Shown: piece by piece, positions 1 to 8,448 of the stretch
Layout of the letters: the number at the start of each line of letters is the position of its first letter
Position numbering within the stretch: the stretch's first letter is position 1
Assembly: GCF_947259345.1 (NCBI RefSeq)
Contig: NZ_CAMYLS010000027.1
Location: 62,001-126,000, forward strand
Direction: 5' to 3'
Source: an uncultured Maricaulis sp.
GTDB lineage: Bacteria > Pseudomonadota > Alphaproteobacteria > Caulobacterales > Maricaulaceae
DNA: 64,000 nucleotides
Notes under the pieces: generated by a model
What the model saw: only the letters and a program-made list of their open reading frames with translations
Told to the model about the DNA's origin: nothing
The model's database searches: none
Translations under genes and position numbers: made by a program

Positions 1-126
1 CGGTCATGCTCAAAGTGACGAGCGCGGGAGGTCGAGGGACGAATGGGGGCTTCCGGGCGGGTCTTGCATCGCCCGGCCAAGGAGCGTACACCCGCGCGCC
101 TCGCTTCCGCCGGGATGGAGAATTGG

Positions 127-552
127 ATGGCCCGCCGCAAGACCCAGACGCCGAAAGGCCCGAGCCAGCGCCAATTGCGCGCCGGTGAACTCGTCCGTCA
201 TGCCCTTGTCGGCATCCTGACGCGCGAAGAGCTGCGCGATCCGGACCTGGAAGGCCAGTTGATTTCCGTCACTGAAGTGCGCCCAAGCCCGGATTTGCGG
301 GTGGCCAAGGTTTATGTGGCACCGCTCGGCCGTGGCGATTCCGCCAAGCTGGCCTCAGGCCTGAACCGGTGCGCCGGCTTTCTCCGTGGACGCCTGGGCC
401 GTGAGATCGAGATGAAGTTCACGCCGGAGCTGCATTTCCACCCGGACAATTCCTTCGATACGGCCAGCCATGTCGACGATCTGCTGAACCGCCCGCAAGT
501 TCGTCGTGACCTTGATGCGGACGAGGATCACGACGGCGAGGCCGAAGACTAG
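127..552 (+). CDS. rbfA: Ribosome-binding factor A (30S maturation factor)
   Basis: RbfA is a single KH-type-domain protein that binds the 30S subunit and helps 16S rRNA 5' end maturation and cold adaptation. The 141-residue product has the family core: an N-terminal helix ending in RHALVGILTREELRDP, then SVTEVRPSPDLRVAKVYVAPLG, and the TPELHFHPDNS segment near the end. The ATG at 127 is chosen because it begins the usual MARRK-type basic start; an in-frame ATG at 115 is also possible. The truB-rpsO-pnp genes that normally follow lie 1.5 kb downstream. The first 126 bases show no recognisable infB end. The acidic C-terminal tail (about 10 D/E in the last 18) is a common extension. The stop overlaps that of the next, convergent gene. 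Confidence 0.93.
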   Translation: MARRKTQTPKGPSQRQLRAGELVRHALVGILTREELRDPDLEGQLISVTEVRPSPDLRVAKVYVAPLGRGDSAKLASGLNRCAGFLRGRLGREIEMKFTPELHFHPDNSFDTASHVDDLLNRPQVRRDLDADEDHDGEAED

Positions 553-1931
553 TTTCCGGTCGTCTCCGCTTCTGCGACCGGCAAAGGCGGCAGGTCCGTG
601 CGCTCGAGGCGGTAGCTCCGTCCTTCTCCGGTGAGCCCTGCCTGGTTTGCCGTGATGGCGGCCACCCGCCCGGCTGCATCGCGCTCCAACGTCATATCGG
701 TATTGAAAAGCCGCCAGTTGAAGGTGTCGATCCCGGTTGGCGTGAGGTAGAAACGCCAGTCACGTTCCGTCAGAACCAAGTCCAGCCCGCCCTCGGTCTG
801 CATGAGCGCAACCGGGCCGAACGGGCTTCCTGAATAGGTGCCGACGGCTTCCAGATGGCCAGAGGTCAGGCGATCGGTGGCGGGCCGGCTGGCGGCTGGC
901 GCCACGGGGCGACCCAGCACCAGCGCGTGCAGGACATCCCGGATTTCCCAATTGGGATAGGATTCAAGGCTGGTTCCATAGGCGATCGCGATGTCGCGTC
1001 CGGGCAGGACCGAAATTCCGGCACTGTATCCGGGCACCGAACCCTGGATGGTGTAGATTGTTTCGCCGCCCGATTGCTCCACACTCCAGGAGCCGACCAT
1101 CTGGCCATCCGGCTCGAACAAATCGATCCGGCGACTCGCGACCGCATCCGCCAAATGTATCAAGTCCCCCATCGGCGCGACCAGGCCGGACGCCCCAAGG
1201 GCGGGCGTGTCGGTCATCGGCGCGCGCAGATCGAGCGGGAGCGGGCCTGCGGTATAGCCGGTTGGAACGCCCGGGAGCGCGGACCCATCGGCGCGCATGA
1301 TCCGGCTGTTCTGCATATCCAGCGGTATCAGGAATTCAGTCGTCAGCAAGGTTTCGAAGCGTGCGTTGACGGCGCGCTCGATGATCACGGCGAGCAGGCC
1401 GTAGCCCACATTGGAATAAGCATAGCCATGCGGCCCAGCGGCAGGCGCCGGCTGGTCGGCCAGCCAGGTAATGAGCGTGTCACTCGCACCATCGGCGAGC
1501 GCACCCGGCGGCACATCGCGCGGCAGTCCGGCGGTATGGTTCAGAATGTCGCCGATCCGGACCGTCTCATAGCCGACGAGTTCCGGGACGAAGCGCGATA
1601 CGGCCATGTCGGGTGACAGGCGGCCCTCATCGACCAGTCGGCGAGCCATGGCCGCGGTCAGGCTCTTGGTGATGGAACCGGTCGGAAAACGGGCCTGGGC
1701 CGTCATCGGCTCACCGGTGACCCAGTCGGCATACCCAAAGGTCAGGGCGATGGGCAGGTCTGCGCCCGCGCGGATCATGATGACGCCGGAGAAGTCGCGG
1801 GAGTCCACAAGCGGCTGGAACCAGTCGCGCACGCGTTCGTCCAGCGGACGTGTCTCAGCGGGCGACTGAGCCGCGCTCTCGATCATGAGGCCAAGCGTCA
1901 GGCCGAGCACAGCAAGCGCGGTTCTAAACAT
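549..1931 (-). CDS. Secreted serine hydrolase, beta-lactamase/class C penicillin-binding protein fold
   Basis: A 460-residue exported protein with a signal peptide (about residues 1-21, ending SAAQS). The catalytic SxxK motif of the serine beta-lactamase superfamily is S86-I-T-K89, inside FPTGSITKS, and the second motif is Y172-S-N174 (YAYSNVGYG). The last 110 or so residues form the small beta-rich domain often found after this fold. Such proteins are usually esterases or D-amino-acid/peptide hydrolases; the substrate cannot be told from sequence. The ATG at 1931 is preferred over the upstream extension because the signal peptide begins there. The gene lies antisense between rbfA and truB, tail-to-tail with rbfA and head-to-head with truB. 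Confidence 0.87.
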   Translation of the reverse strand: MFRTALAVLGLTLGLMIESAAQSPAETRPLDERVRDWFQPLVDSRDFSGVIMIRAGADLPIALTFGYADWVTGEPMTAQARFPTGSITKSLTAAMARRLVDEGRLSPDMAVSRFVPELVGYETVRIGDILNHTAGLPRDVPPGALADGASDTLITWLADQPAPAAGPHGYAYSNVGYGLLAVIIERAVNARFETLLTTEFLIPLDMQNSRIMRADGSALPGVPTGYTAGPLPLDLRAPMTDTPALGASGLVAPMGDLIHLADAVASRRIDLFEPDGQMVGSWSVEQSGGETIYTIQGSVPGYSAGISVLPGRDIAIAYGTSLESYPNWEIRDVLHALVLGRPVAPAASRPATDRLTSGHLEAVGTYSGSPFGPVALMQTEGGLDLVLTERDWRFYLTPTGIDTFNWRLFNTDMTLERDAAGRVAAITANQAGLTGEGRSYRLERTDLPPLPVAEAETTGN

Positions 1932-2074
1932 GCGAAACTCCCCGGTTCGGTTTCCACACCTAGGTGCTTCGCCCGAAGCCAGCAAGCCTGTAACCCTTGC
2001 CTTGGCGGTGCCGATCCGATAGGCCCGCCCCTCCCGCGGACGGGTCCGATCCCCGCCGCCAGATGGAGACTGAT

Positions 2075-3031
2075 ATGGGCCGACGCCGCAAGGGCGAGGA
2101 CATCCACGGATGGGTGATCCTGGACAAACCGCTCGACATTACCTCAACCCAGGCCGTTTCGGCTGTCCGGCGCCTCTTCAACGCGAAGAAGGCCGGGCAT
2201 GCCGGAACGCTCGACCCGCTGGCCTCCGGCATCCTGCCGATCGCGCTGGGTGAGGCCACCAAGACGGTGCCTTTCGCCGTCGAAGGCTCGAAAATCTACC
2301 GCTTCACCGTGCGCTGGGGCGAGCGGACGACGACGTTGGACCGGGAAGGCGATATCATCGCGACCAGCGATGTCCGTCCCGGTCGCGAGGCGATCGAGGC
2401 GGTCCTGCCGGATTTCATCGGGGATATCCAGCAGGTTCCGCCGGCCTTCTCCGCGATCAAGGTCGATGGCGAGCGCGCCTATGATCTGGCTCGTGGCGGG
2501 GAAGATGTGCAGCTCGAAGCGCGCGAGGTCCATATCGAGGATTTGCGCCTTCTCGACTGTCCGTCAGAGGATATGGCGGTGCTGGAAATGCGTTGTGGGA
2601 AAGGCGCTTACGTCCGTTCACTGGCGCGCGACATCGCCTTCGCCCTGGGCACGGAAGGCCATGTTGCCGCCCTGCGCAGAATTCGCGTCGGCGGATTCGC
2701 CGAAACGGAATCCACAAGGCTGGACGTTTTGGAAGAAATGGCCCATAAGGGCGCCGCTTCGGAAGCTCTGCTCCCGGTTCAGACCGCGCTGGACGACATC
2801 CCGGCGCTGGCCGTTACCGACGAGGAAACCTTCCAGTTGAAGCTAGGACGTCCGATCGTCCTGCTCCCGCGTCAAGCGCAAGAGCTGAAGGCGCAGCGCC
2901 GACCCCGTGAAATTGCGGGCAAGGACTGTACCTTTACCGCTTTGGCTCTTTGCGACGGTGTGGCAGTGGCGCTCGGAGACGCGAGAGCAGGAAAATTCCA
3001 GCCCTCGCGTGTTTTCAACCTCACACCCTGA
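2075..3031 (+). CDS. truB: tRNA pseudouridine(55) synthase
   Basis: TruB converts U55 in the T-loop of tRNAs to pseudouridine. The 318-residue product carries the signature [20 protein letters not shown] (catalytic Asp in TLDPLA), the GWVILDKP start and the [13 protein letters not shown] segment, with a C-terminal PUA-like tail. The start at ATG 2075 has GGAG at 2065-2068, six bases upstream; ATG 2063 is in frame but lacks this spacing. It is followed by rpsO and pnp in the classic order. An 8-bp perfect hairpin overlaps its stop codon and leads into rpsO. Confidence 0.96.
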   Translation: MGRRRKGEDIHGWVILDKPLDITSTQAVSAVRRLFNAKKAGHAGTLDPLASGILPIALGEATKTVPFAVEGSKIYRFTVRWGERTTTLDREGDIIATSDVRPGREAIEAVLPDFIGDIQQVPPAFSAIKVDGERAYDLARGGEDVQLEAREVHIEDLRLLDCPSEDMAVLEMRCGKGAYVRSLARDIAFALGTEGHVAALRRIRVGGFAETESTRLDVLEEMAHKGAASEALLPVQTALDDIPALAVTDEETFQLKLGRPIVLLPRQAQELKAQRRPREIAGKDCTFTALALCDGVAVALGDARAGKFQPSRVFNLTP

Positions 3032-3042
3032 CATCAGGGTGT
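3023..3042 (+). promoter_or_regulatory. Perfect hairpin between truB and rpsO
   Basis: ACACCCTG (3023-3030), loop ACAT, CAGGGTGT (3035-3042). The 8-bp stem overlaps the truB stop codon and lies 26 bases before the rpsO ATG. There is no T-run after it, so it is unlikely to be an intrinsic terminator. It may be an mRNA processing or S15 autoregulation element (inference). Confidence 0.45.
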
Positions 3043-3068
3043 CGACATAACGAGTTTAGGAGAACCCG

Positions 3069-3338
3069 ATGTCGATTACGCAAGAGCGCAAATCCGCGCT
3101 GATCGCTGAACATGCCCGTGGCAAAGCCGACACGGGATCGCCGGAAGTGCAAGTGGCCATCCTCACAACGCGGATTGCCAATCTTACCGAGCACTTCAAG
3201 ACCCACAAGAAGGACAACCACTCGCGTCGCGGCCTTCTTAAGATGGTCTCCCAGCGCCGCCGGCTTCTCGACTACGTCAAGAACAAGGACGTGGCCCGTT
3301 ATCAGGCTCTGATCGAGAAACTGGGTCTGCGCCGCTGA
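3069..3338 (+). CDS. rpsO: 30S ribosomal protein S15
   Basis: S15 is a primary-binding small-subunit protein that contacts helices 20-22 of 16S rRNA. The 89-residue length and sequence match the family, including [33 protein letters not shown] and the LDYVKNKD segment. A ribosome-binding site (TTTAGGAGAA) lies just ahead of ATG 3069. It sits between truB and pnp, as in many bacteria. Confidence 0.98.
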   Translation: MSITQERKSALIAEHARGKADTGSPEVQVAILTTRIANLTEHFKTHKKDNHSRRGLLKMVSQRRRLLDYVKNKDVARYQALIEKLGLRR

Positions 3339-3367
3339 TCCGCGACGCCATCCGTACGAAAGACGAT

Positions 3368-5500
3368 ATGTTCGATATCCAGAAAGAAACGATTGAGTGG
3401 GCAGGTCGCCCACTCACCATCGAAACCGGGCGGGTCGCCCGCCAGGCTGACGGCGCCGTCATGGTGTCTTACGGCGAGACGACAGTTCTCGCCACCGCCG
3501 TCGGCGTCAAACAGGCCAAGCCGGGAGTCGATTTCTTCCCGCTGACGGTCAATTATCAGGAAAAATACTTCGCAGCGGGCAAGATTCCCGGCGGTTTCTT
3601 CAAGCGTGAAGGCCGTCCGACGGACAAGGAGACGCTGACGTCGCGCCTCATCGACCGTCCGATCCGTCCGCTGTTCGTCAAGGGCTTCAAGAATGAAGTC
3701 CAGGTGATGCTCACCGTCCTGTCGCACGACCTTGAAAACGATCCCGACATTGTCGGCATGATCGGGGCCTCTGCGGCGCTGGTCCTGTCCGGTCTTCCCT
3801 TCATGGGTCCGATCGGCGCGGCTCGCGTTGGCTACAAGGACGGCGAATACATCATCAACCCGCCTTGTGACGAGATGGAAGACAGCGAGCTCGATCTCGT
3901 CGTCGCCGGTACGCAGGACGCGGTCATGATGGTGGAATCGGAAGCCAAGGAGCTTTCCGAGGACGTCATGCTCGGCGCCGTCATGGCAGGCCACGCGGCC
4001 TTCCAGCCGGTGATCGACATGATCATCAAGCTCGCCGAACGTGCGGCCAAGGAACCCTGGGATTACGCCCCGGCTGATCATTCTGCCGAGGAAGCCAAGG
4101 TTCGTGACCTGATCGGTGACGATCTGGCCAAAGCCTACACCATCGTCGACAAGACCGAGCGTTATGCCGCGGTCAATGCGGCGAAGGACAAGGCCATCGA
4201 AGCCCTGCTCCAGACGGAAGACCGTCCGGACGGCATCGAGATGACGGTTCTCAAGGACGTCATGAAAGCGGTCGAGAGCTCCATCGTTCGCGGTGGCATC
4301 ATCAAGACCGGCAAGCGTATCGATGGCCGCGCCCTCGATCAGGTCCGTTCGATCGTGTCTGAAGCCGGCATCCTGCCGCGGACGCATGGTTCGGCCCTGT
4401 TCACGCGTGGGGAAACCCAGGCCCTGGTCGTTGCGACCCTGGGCACGGGCGAAGATGAGCAATTCATCGACGCCCTGACGGGAACCTATAAAGAACGCTT
4501 CATGCTGCACTACAATTTCCCGCCCTATTCGGTCGGTGAGACGTCTTTCCGTCTCGCTCCGGGTCGTCGGGAAATCGGCCACGGCAAGCTTGCCTGGCGT
4601 GCGGTCAAGGCGGTCCTTCCGGCCAAGGAAGACTTCCCCTACACGATCCGTCTGGTCTCCGAGATCACCGAGTCGAACGGCTCGTCCTCGATGGCCACGG
4701 TCTGTGGCGCTTCGCTGTCCATGATGGACGCCGGCGTGCCGATCACCCGTCCGGTCTCTGGCATTGCCATGGGCCTGATCAAGGATCCGGAAGGCGTTGC
4801 CGTTCTCTCCGACATCCTGGGTGATGAGGATCATCTCGGCGATATGGACTTCAAAGTGGCTGGTACCACTGAAGGCGTCACCTCGCTGCAGATGGACATC
4901 AAGATCGCCGGCATCAACGAGGAGATCATGAAGACAGCCCTGGCCCAGGCCAATGGCGGTCGTCTGCATATCCTCGAAGAGATGGGCAAGGCGCTGGGCG
5001 AAGCCCGCACCGAGCTCGGCGAGTTCGCGCCGCGTATCGAGACCATCACCATTCCGACCGACAAGATCCGCGACGTGATCGGTTCGGGCGGCAAGGTGAT
5101 CCGCGAGATCGTGGAAACGACCGGTGCCAAGGTCGACGTCAATGATGACGGCGTGATCAAGGTGTCGTCCTCGGACGGCGCGTCGATCAAGGCCGCCCTC
5201 GACTGGATCCACGGCCTCACGGCCGAGCCGGAAGAAGGCAAGGTCTACAAGGGCAAGGTCGTCAAGGTCATGGACTTTGGTGCCTTCGTGAACTTCTTCG
5301 GTCCCAAGGACGGTCTCGTCCACGTGTCCCAGCTCAAGGCTGAACGCGTGAACCATCCGTCCGACGTGGTCGCTGAAGGCCAGGAAGTCTACGTCAAGCT
5401 CCTCGGCTTCGATGATCGCGGCAAGGTTCGCCTGTCGATGAAAGTCGTCGACCAGGAAACCGGCGAAGAGATCAAGAAGGAAGAAGAAGACGCTGAATAA
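3368..5500 (+). CDS. pnp: Polynucleotide phosphorylase
   Basis: PNPase is a trimeric 3'-5' phosphorolytic exoribonuclease of the degradosome. The 710-residue protein has two RNase PH domains (about 1-230 and 310-540), with [20 protein letters not shown] in the first and the catalytic-core stretch around [19 protein letters not shown] in the second. A KH domain ([15 protein letters not shown]) and a C-terminal S1 domain ([20 protein letters not shown]) follow, ending in an acidic tail. The ATG at 3368 gives the usual [16 protein letters not shown] start. It is 29 bases downstream of rpsO and ends ahead of a strong terminator. Confidence 0.98.
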   Translation: MFDIQKETIEWAGRPLTIETGRVARQADGAVMVSYGETTVLATAVGVKQAKPGVDFFPLTVNYQEKYFAAGKIPGGFFKREGRPTDKETLTSRLIDRPIRPLFVKGFKNEVQVMLTVLSHDLENDPDIVGMIGASAALVLSGLPFMGPIGAARVGYKDGEYIINPPCDEMEDSELDLVVAGTQDAVMMVESEAKELSEDVMLGAVMAGHAAFQPVIDMIIKLAERAAKEPWDYAPADHSAEEAKVRDLIGDDLAKAYTIVDKTERYAAVNAAKDKAIEALLQTEDRPDGIEMTVLKDVMKAVESSIVRGGIIKTGKRIDGRALDQVRSIVSEAGILPRTHGSALFTRGETQALVVATLGTGEDEQFIDALTGTYKERFMLHYNFPPYSVGETSFRLAPGRREIGHGKLAWRAVKAVLPAKEDFPYTIRLVSEITESNGSSSMATVCGASLSMMDAGVPITRPVSGIAMGLIKDPEGVAVLSDILGDEDHLGDMDFKVAGTTEGVTSLQMDIKIAGINEEIMKTALAQANGGRLHILEEMGKALGEARTELGEFAPRIETITIPTDKIRDVIGSGGKVIREIVETTGAKVDVNDDGVIKVSSSDGASIKAALDWIHGLTAEPEEGKVYKGKVVKVMDFGAFVNFFGPKDGLVHVSQLKAERVNHPSDVVAEGQEVYVKLLGFDDRGKVRLSMKVVDQETGEEIKKEEEDAE

Positions 5501-5531
5501 GCGATCTGCTTCGATCGACTGATCAAGAAAG

Positions 5532-5560
5532 CCCCGCCGGAGTGATCCGGCGGGGTTTTT
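5532..5560 (+). terminator. Rho-independent terminator of the truB-rpsO-pnp unit
   Basis: Stem CCCCGCCGG (5532-5540), loop AGTGAT, CCGGCGGGG (5547-5555), followed by five T. It is a perfect 9-bp GC stem starting 31 bases after the pnp stop. Confidence 0.92.
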
Positions 5561-5643
5561 CGTGCCCGCTACGCAAGATGAGGAACACACGTTATAATCC
5601 GTTGCAGGCCCGACACGCGTGGCTGCTTGGCGGAGGATTGAGG

Positions 5644-6123
5644 GTGAACTGGACGATTGCTGACTTTCTGGTCGCGGGCTGTTTGCTGGCGGTTCTGGGG
5701 TCGGGGGCCTGGTGGGTCGCGCGCCCCGGTCGGCCCTGGTCTCGTCGCCTTGCCGATTTCGGCATGATTGGAAGCAATGTCCTGCTGATCTGGATCAATG
5801 GCGCTGTGGGTGTGATCGGGACCGAGGACCAGGACGCCAACCTTCTTTATCTCATCCTGCCGGTGTTCGGGATAGCGGGCGCCGCTGCGTCGCGCTGGAC
5901 CCGACGCGCTCGTTATCTGGCCAGCCTGGCGTCGGCGATGGCCATGGTTCTGATTGGCGGTTTGGCGCTGGCCTTTGGCTGGGGAGAGGGCGGCGCGCGC
6001 TGGCCGGTGGATGTGCTGAGCGTGACAGCTGTCTTCACCGCCGGATTTCTGTTTGCGGCCTGGCTCTACCGTCAGGCAAATCAGGCGGAGTTCGTTCAGG
6101 CGGCGTCCAGCCGGGCGCGATAG
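5644..6123 (+). CDS. Four-helix integral membrane protein of unknown function
   Basis: A 159-residue hydrophobic protein with about four membrane helices (roughly residues 5-25, 40-60, 68-90 and 125-150) and short polar loops. No catalytic motif is visible and I do not recognise the family. The GTG at 5644 is chosen because GGAGG (5632-5636) sits seven bases before it; an ATG-initiated frame extends upstream but reads through the terminator region of pnp. Its 3' end overlaps that of a convergent LytTR regulator by 28 bases, and both are membrane proteins. Confidence 0.72.
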   Translation: MNWTIADFLVAGCLLAVLGSGAWWVARPGRPWSRRLADFGMIGSNVLLIWINGAVGVIGTEDQDANLLYLILPVFGIAGAAASRWTRRARYLASLASAMAMVLIGGLALAFGWGEGGARWPVDVLSVTAVFTAGFLFAAWLYRQANQAEFVQAASSRAR

Positions 6124-6974
6124 CGCCGACTGCCGGGGATTTGCGCGCCGGTATCCAGGGTGATGGCGACATCGCCCTCGCCGGTCGGGGCGATCTCGGT
6201 GATGGCATCGCGATTGACCAGCCAGGAGCGGTGGACCCGGACGACATCGATGCCGGCATCGGCCAATTGCCGTTCCAACTCGGTCAGGGTGGAGCGGGCG
6301 AGGTGCTCGCCGCCGGCCAGGCGGATCTCGACATAATTCCCGGCCGCCTGGGCGGCGCGAAATTCATCGGCCGCGATTCGCAGGGTACGGCCGCCGCATT
6401 TCAGGGTCAGGCGATGAGAACTGCGCGCCTCGGCCCGGGCGGCCTCGACTTCCAGTCGCCGCATCTGCAGGGCCAGTGAGACCGCCATGATGATCTGATA
6501 GCCCGCATAGGTGCCAATATCCTTGCGCGCCTCATAGACGATTTCCCGCCATGGGGCGTCATGGAAGAACTCGTAGTCGCTCTCATAGGCAAAGGCCCAG
6601 ACCCCTTCCCGGATCAGCACCATGCCCAGTACATGCAGGCTGGTATAGGCGAGGAAGCCCAGCAAATGCCAAGGCAGGGAGGTCAGCCAGCGACCGGGTT
6701 CCAGGGGGGCGCGCAATCCCAGCCACATCATGGCCGGCACCATGAGTGCCGTCATGATGATGCTCGAGCCTTCCGTAACCCAGGCAAAGAAAGGGGGTGC
6801 GTCACGTCCGTCTCGGGCGAACTCGGTGTCTATGGACAAGGAGGCGATGATCCAGAACGCCAGCAGGCTGAGCCAGGCGAAGCGGCAGGCCAGCCATAGC
6901 GCCCGCCGTTCGGCGGCGCGGGCGCGGTCTCGATCAAAGGGACGCGTGTCGCTCATGTCCGGATGCTCGCTCAC
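6096..6974 (-). CDS. Membrane-anchored LytTR DNA-binding regulator
   Basis: The N-terminal half has about four predicted membrane helices (roughly residues 28-50, 68-88, 100-120 and 150-168). After a short charged linker comes a C-terminal LytTR domain: AQAAGNYVEIRLAGG, then the typical VVRVHRSWLVNRDAI and a final GSRRYRARL. LytTR domains bind paired direct repeats in promoters; here the sensor is membrane-embedded with no separate kinase nearby. A GTG at 6974 opens the frame and ATG 6956 (MSDT) is an equally good start. The target could be its own or the neighbouring acyltransferase promoter (inference). Confidence 0.87.
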   Translation of the reverse strand: MSEHPDMSDTRPFDRDRARAAERRALWLACRFAWLSLLAFWIIASLSIDTEFARDGRDAPPFFAWVTEGSSIIMTALMVPAMMWLGLRAPLEPGRWLTSLPWHLLGFLAYTSLHVLGMVLIREGVWAFAYESDYEFFHDAPWREIVYEARKDIGTYAGYQIIMAVSLALQMRRLEVEAARAEARSSHRLTLKCGGRTLRIAADEFRAAQAAGNYVEIRLAGGEHLARSTLTELERQLADAGIDVVRVHRSWLVNRDAITEIAPTGEGDVAITLDTGAQIPGSRRYRARLDAA

Positions 6975-7135
6975 GGTCTTACAAACCGCAAGCGGGACGT
7001 CAGCCGCTCATCCCCGCTCGCCGCCGCTTGACACTGAGCTGCAGCCACTGGCCCCGCCGGACTGCCTGTGGTCCCCGGGTGCTGGCGTGAAGCGGACGGC
7101 TGCATGACAGGTGTCTGCACTTGAGGAGTGTTGCC

Positions 7136-8392
7136 ATGACCCACGAAGCCGCCCGACAAACGCATACCCTATCAGCCTCGTCCCGACATTTCGGTGTCGA
7201 CTGGTTGCGGATCGGGGTCTTCTTGCTGTTGATCGTCTATCACACCGGCATGTTCTTCAATACGGAAGGCTGGCATGCCAAGAGCCTCAACGCGAATGAC
7301 GCGATGGAGCCCTTCATGTGGCTCTCCAGTCCCTGGCGCCTGCCGCTGCTTTTCCTGATTTCCGGCATCGCCATCCGCTTCCTCTCCGACAAGCTGGGAA
7401 GTGGCCGTTTCGCCGCTGATCGGGCCTGGCGGCTGTTTCCGGTCATCCTGTTCGGCATGTATGTGATCGTGCCGCCGCAATCCTATTCCGAGCTGCGTAT
7501 TGCCGGCCTGATCGAACCGGGCTGGTGGGACTTCTATCGCCAGTATGCCGGCGAGTGGGCGGGCCCGTGGGCGCTGCACACGCCGACCTGGAACCATCTC
7601 TGGTATGTCGTTTATCTCTTCGTTTATTGCCTGCTCCTGGCGCCGCTTATTCCGCTGCTGCGCAGGCTGGCGGACAGCGCGGCATTGCAACGGGCGGGTC
7701 TGGCCGCGGCCCGCAATGGCCTGGGACTGGCCGGTCTCATTATCCTGCCGCTCCTGCCCTTTCTTCTGGTCCGCTTTACCCTCGCCGACCAGTTTCCGAC
7801 CACGCATGACCTGGTCGAGGATTGGGCCAATCACGCCAACTCCCTGACCATGGTGCTGATCGGTTATTTCCTGGCCAAGAATGACGGGCTCTGGCGTGCG
7901 ATTGATCGGGCTCTGCCGGTCGCTGCAACGCTGACCGCCGGTCTGCTCGCCTATCTCTTCTGGGCCTATACCCATATCGATTTCGTGGTGTCCGAGCCGG
8001 CCCTGCTCTGGATCGCGCGGATCGGCCGGATCGTCTTCATGTGGTCGATCATCTTGACCCTTCTGGGTGCGGCGCGCCGCTGGCTGGACCATGACGGCCC
8101 GATCCGTCGCTATCTCACTGCGGCGGTCTTCCCCTGGTATATTCTGCATCAGACCCTGATCGTGTCGGTCGGCTTTGCGATCCGCGATGCGGGCTTCGGG
8201 GTCTGGACGGAATTCCTGCTCATCGAGGCGGCCACGATTGTCGGCTGCGTAATCGGATTTGAGGTCCTGCGCCGGATTCCGGTGCTGCGCCTGGTCATGG
8301 GCATGAAGGCGTTGGCGCCTGCGGTGACGACCGAACCGGCCCAAGGAGCCGCCAGGCCGGCGGCCGCCGGTGAGACATTACAAAAACTTTAG
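7136..8392 (+). CDS. Acyltransferase family 3 membrane protein
   Basis: A 418-residue polytopic protein with about ten membrane helices. The first helix pair carries the family signature DWLRIGVFLLLIVYHTGMFF, followed by the short FLISGIAIRF segment typical of Acyl_transf_3. These enzymes move acyl groups (acetyl, succinyl) onto glycans or lipids at the inner membrane. There is no added SGNH domain. ATG 7136 is preceded by GAGGAG at 7123-7128 with seven-base spacing. It is divergent from the LytTR regulator gene, which may control it. The acceptor is unknown. Confidence 0.88.
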   Translation: MTHEAARQTHTLSASSRHFGVDWLRIGVFLLLIVYHTGMFFNTEGWHAKSLNANDAMEPFMWLSSPWRLPLLFLISGIAIRFLSDKLGSGRFAADRAWRLFPVILFGMYVIVPPQSYSELRIAGLIEPGWWDFYRQYAGEWAGPWALHTPTWNHLWYVVYLFVYCLLLAPLIPLLRRLADSAALQRAGLAAARNGLGLAGLIILPLLPFLLVRFTLADQFPTTHDLVEDWANHANSLTMVLIGYFLAKNDGLWRAIDRALPVAATLTAGLLAYLFWAYTHIDFVVSEPALLWIARIGRIVFMWSIILTLLGAARRWLDHDGPIRRYLTAAVFPWYILHQTLIVSVGFAIRDAGFGVWTEFLLIEAATIVGCVIGFEVLRRIPVLRLVMGMKALAPAVTTEPAQGAARPAAAGETLQKL

Positions 8393-8448
8393 ACGAAACC
8401 GCGCCGCGTCCGCCTATCTTTCCGAACAAATATATCGGGGAGTTCGTG

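Noticed and set aside
549-1931. Antibiotic-resistance beta-lactamase
   Set aside because: SxxK and YxN alone are shared by many esterases and peptidases; there is no further feature or context that points to drug hydrolysis. The same holds for 57769-59181 and the metallo-hydrolase at 14446-15348.
3302-5590. A long open frame opposite pnp, and similar ones opposite the S9 peptidase (8389-10950), the helicase and polA
   Set aside because: Their residues are dominated by Asp, His, Gly and Arg and have no family motifs. They mirror the codon bias of GC-rich genes on the other strand.
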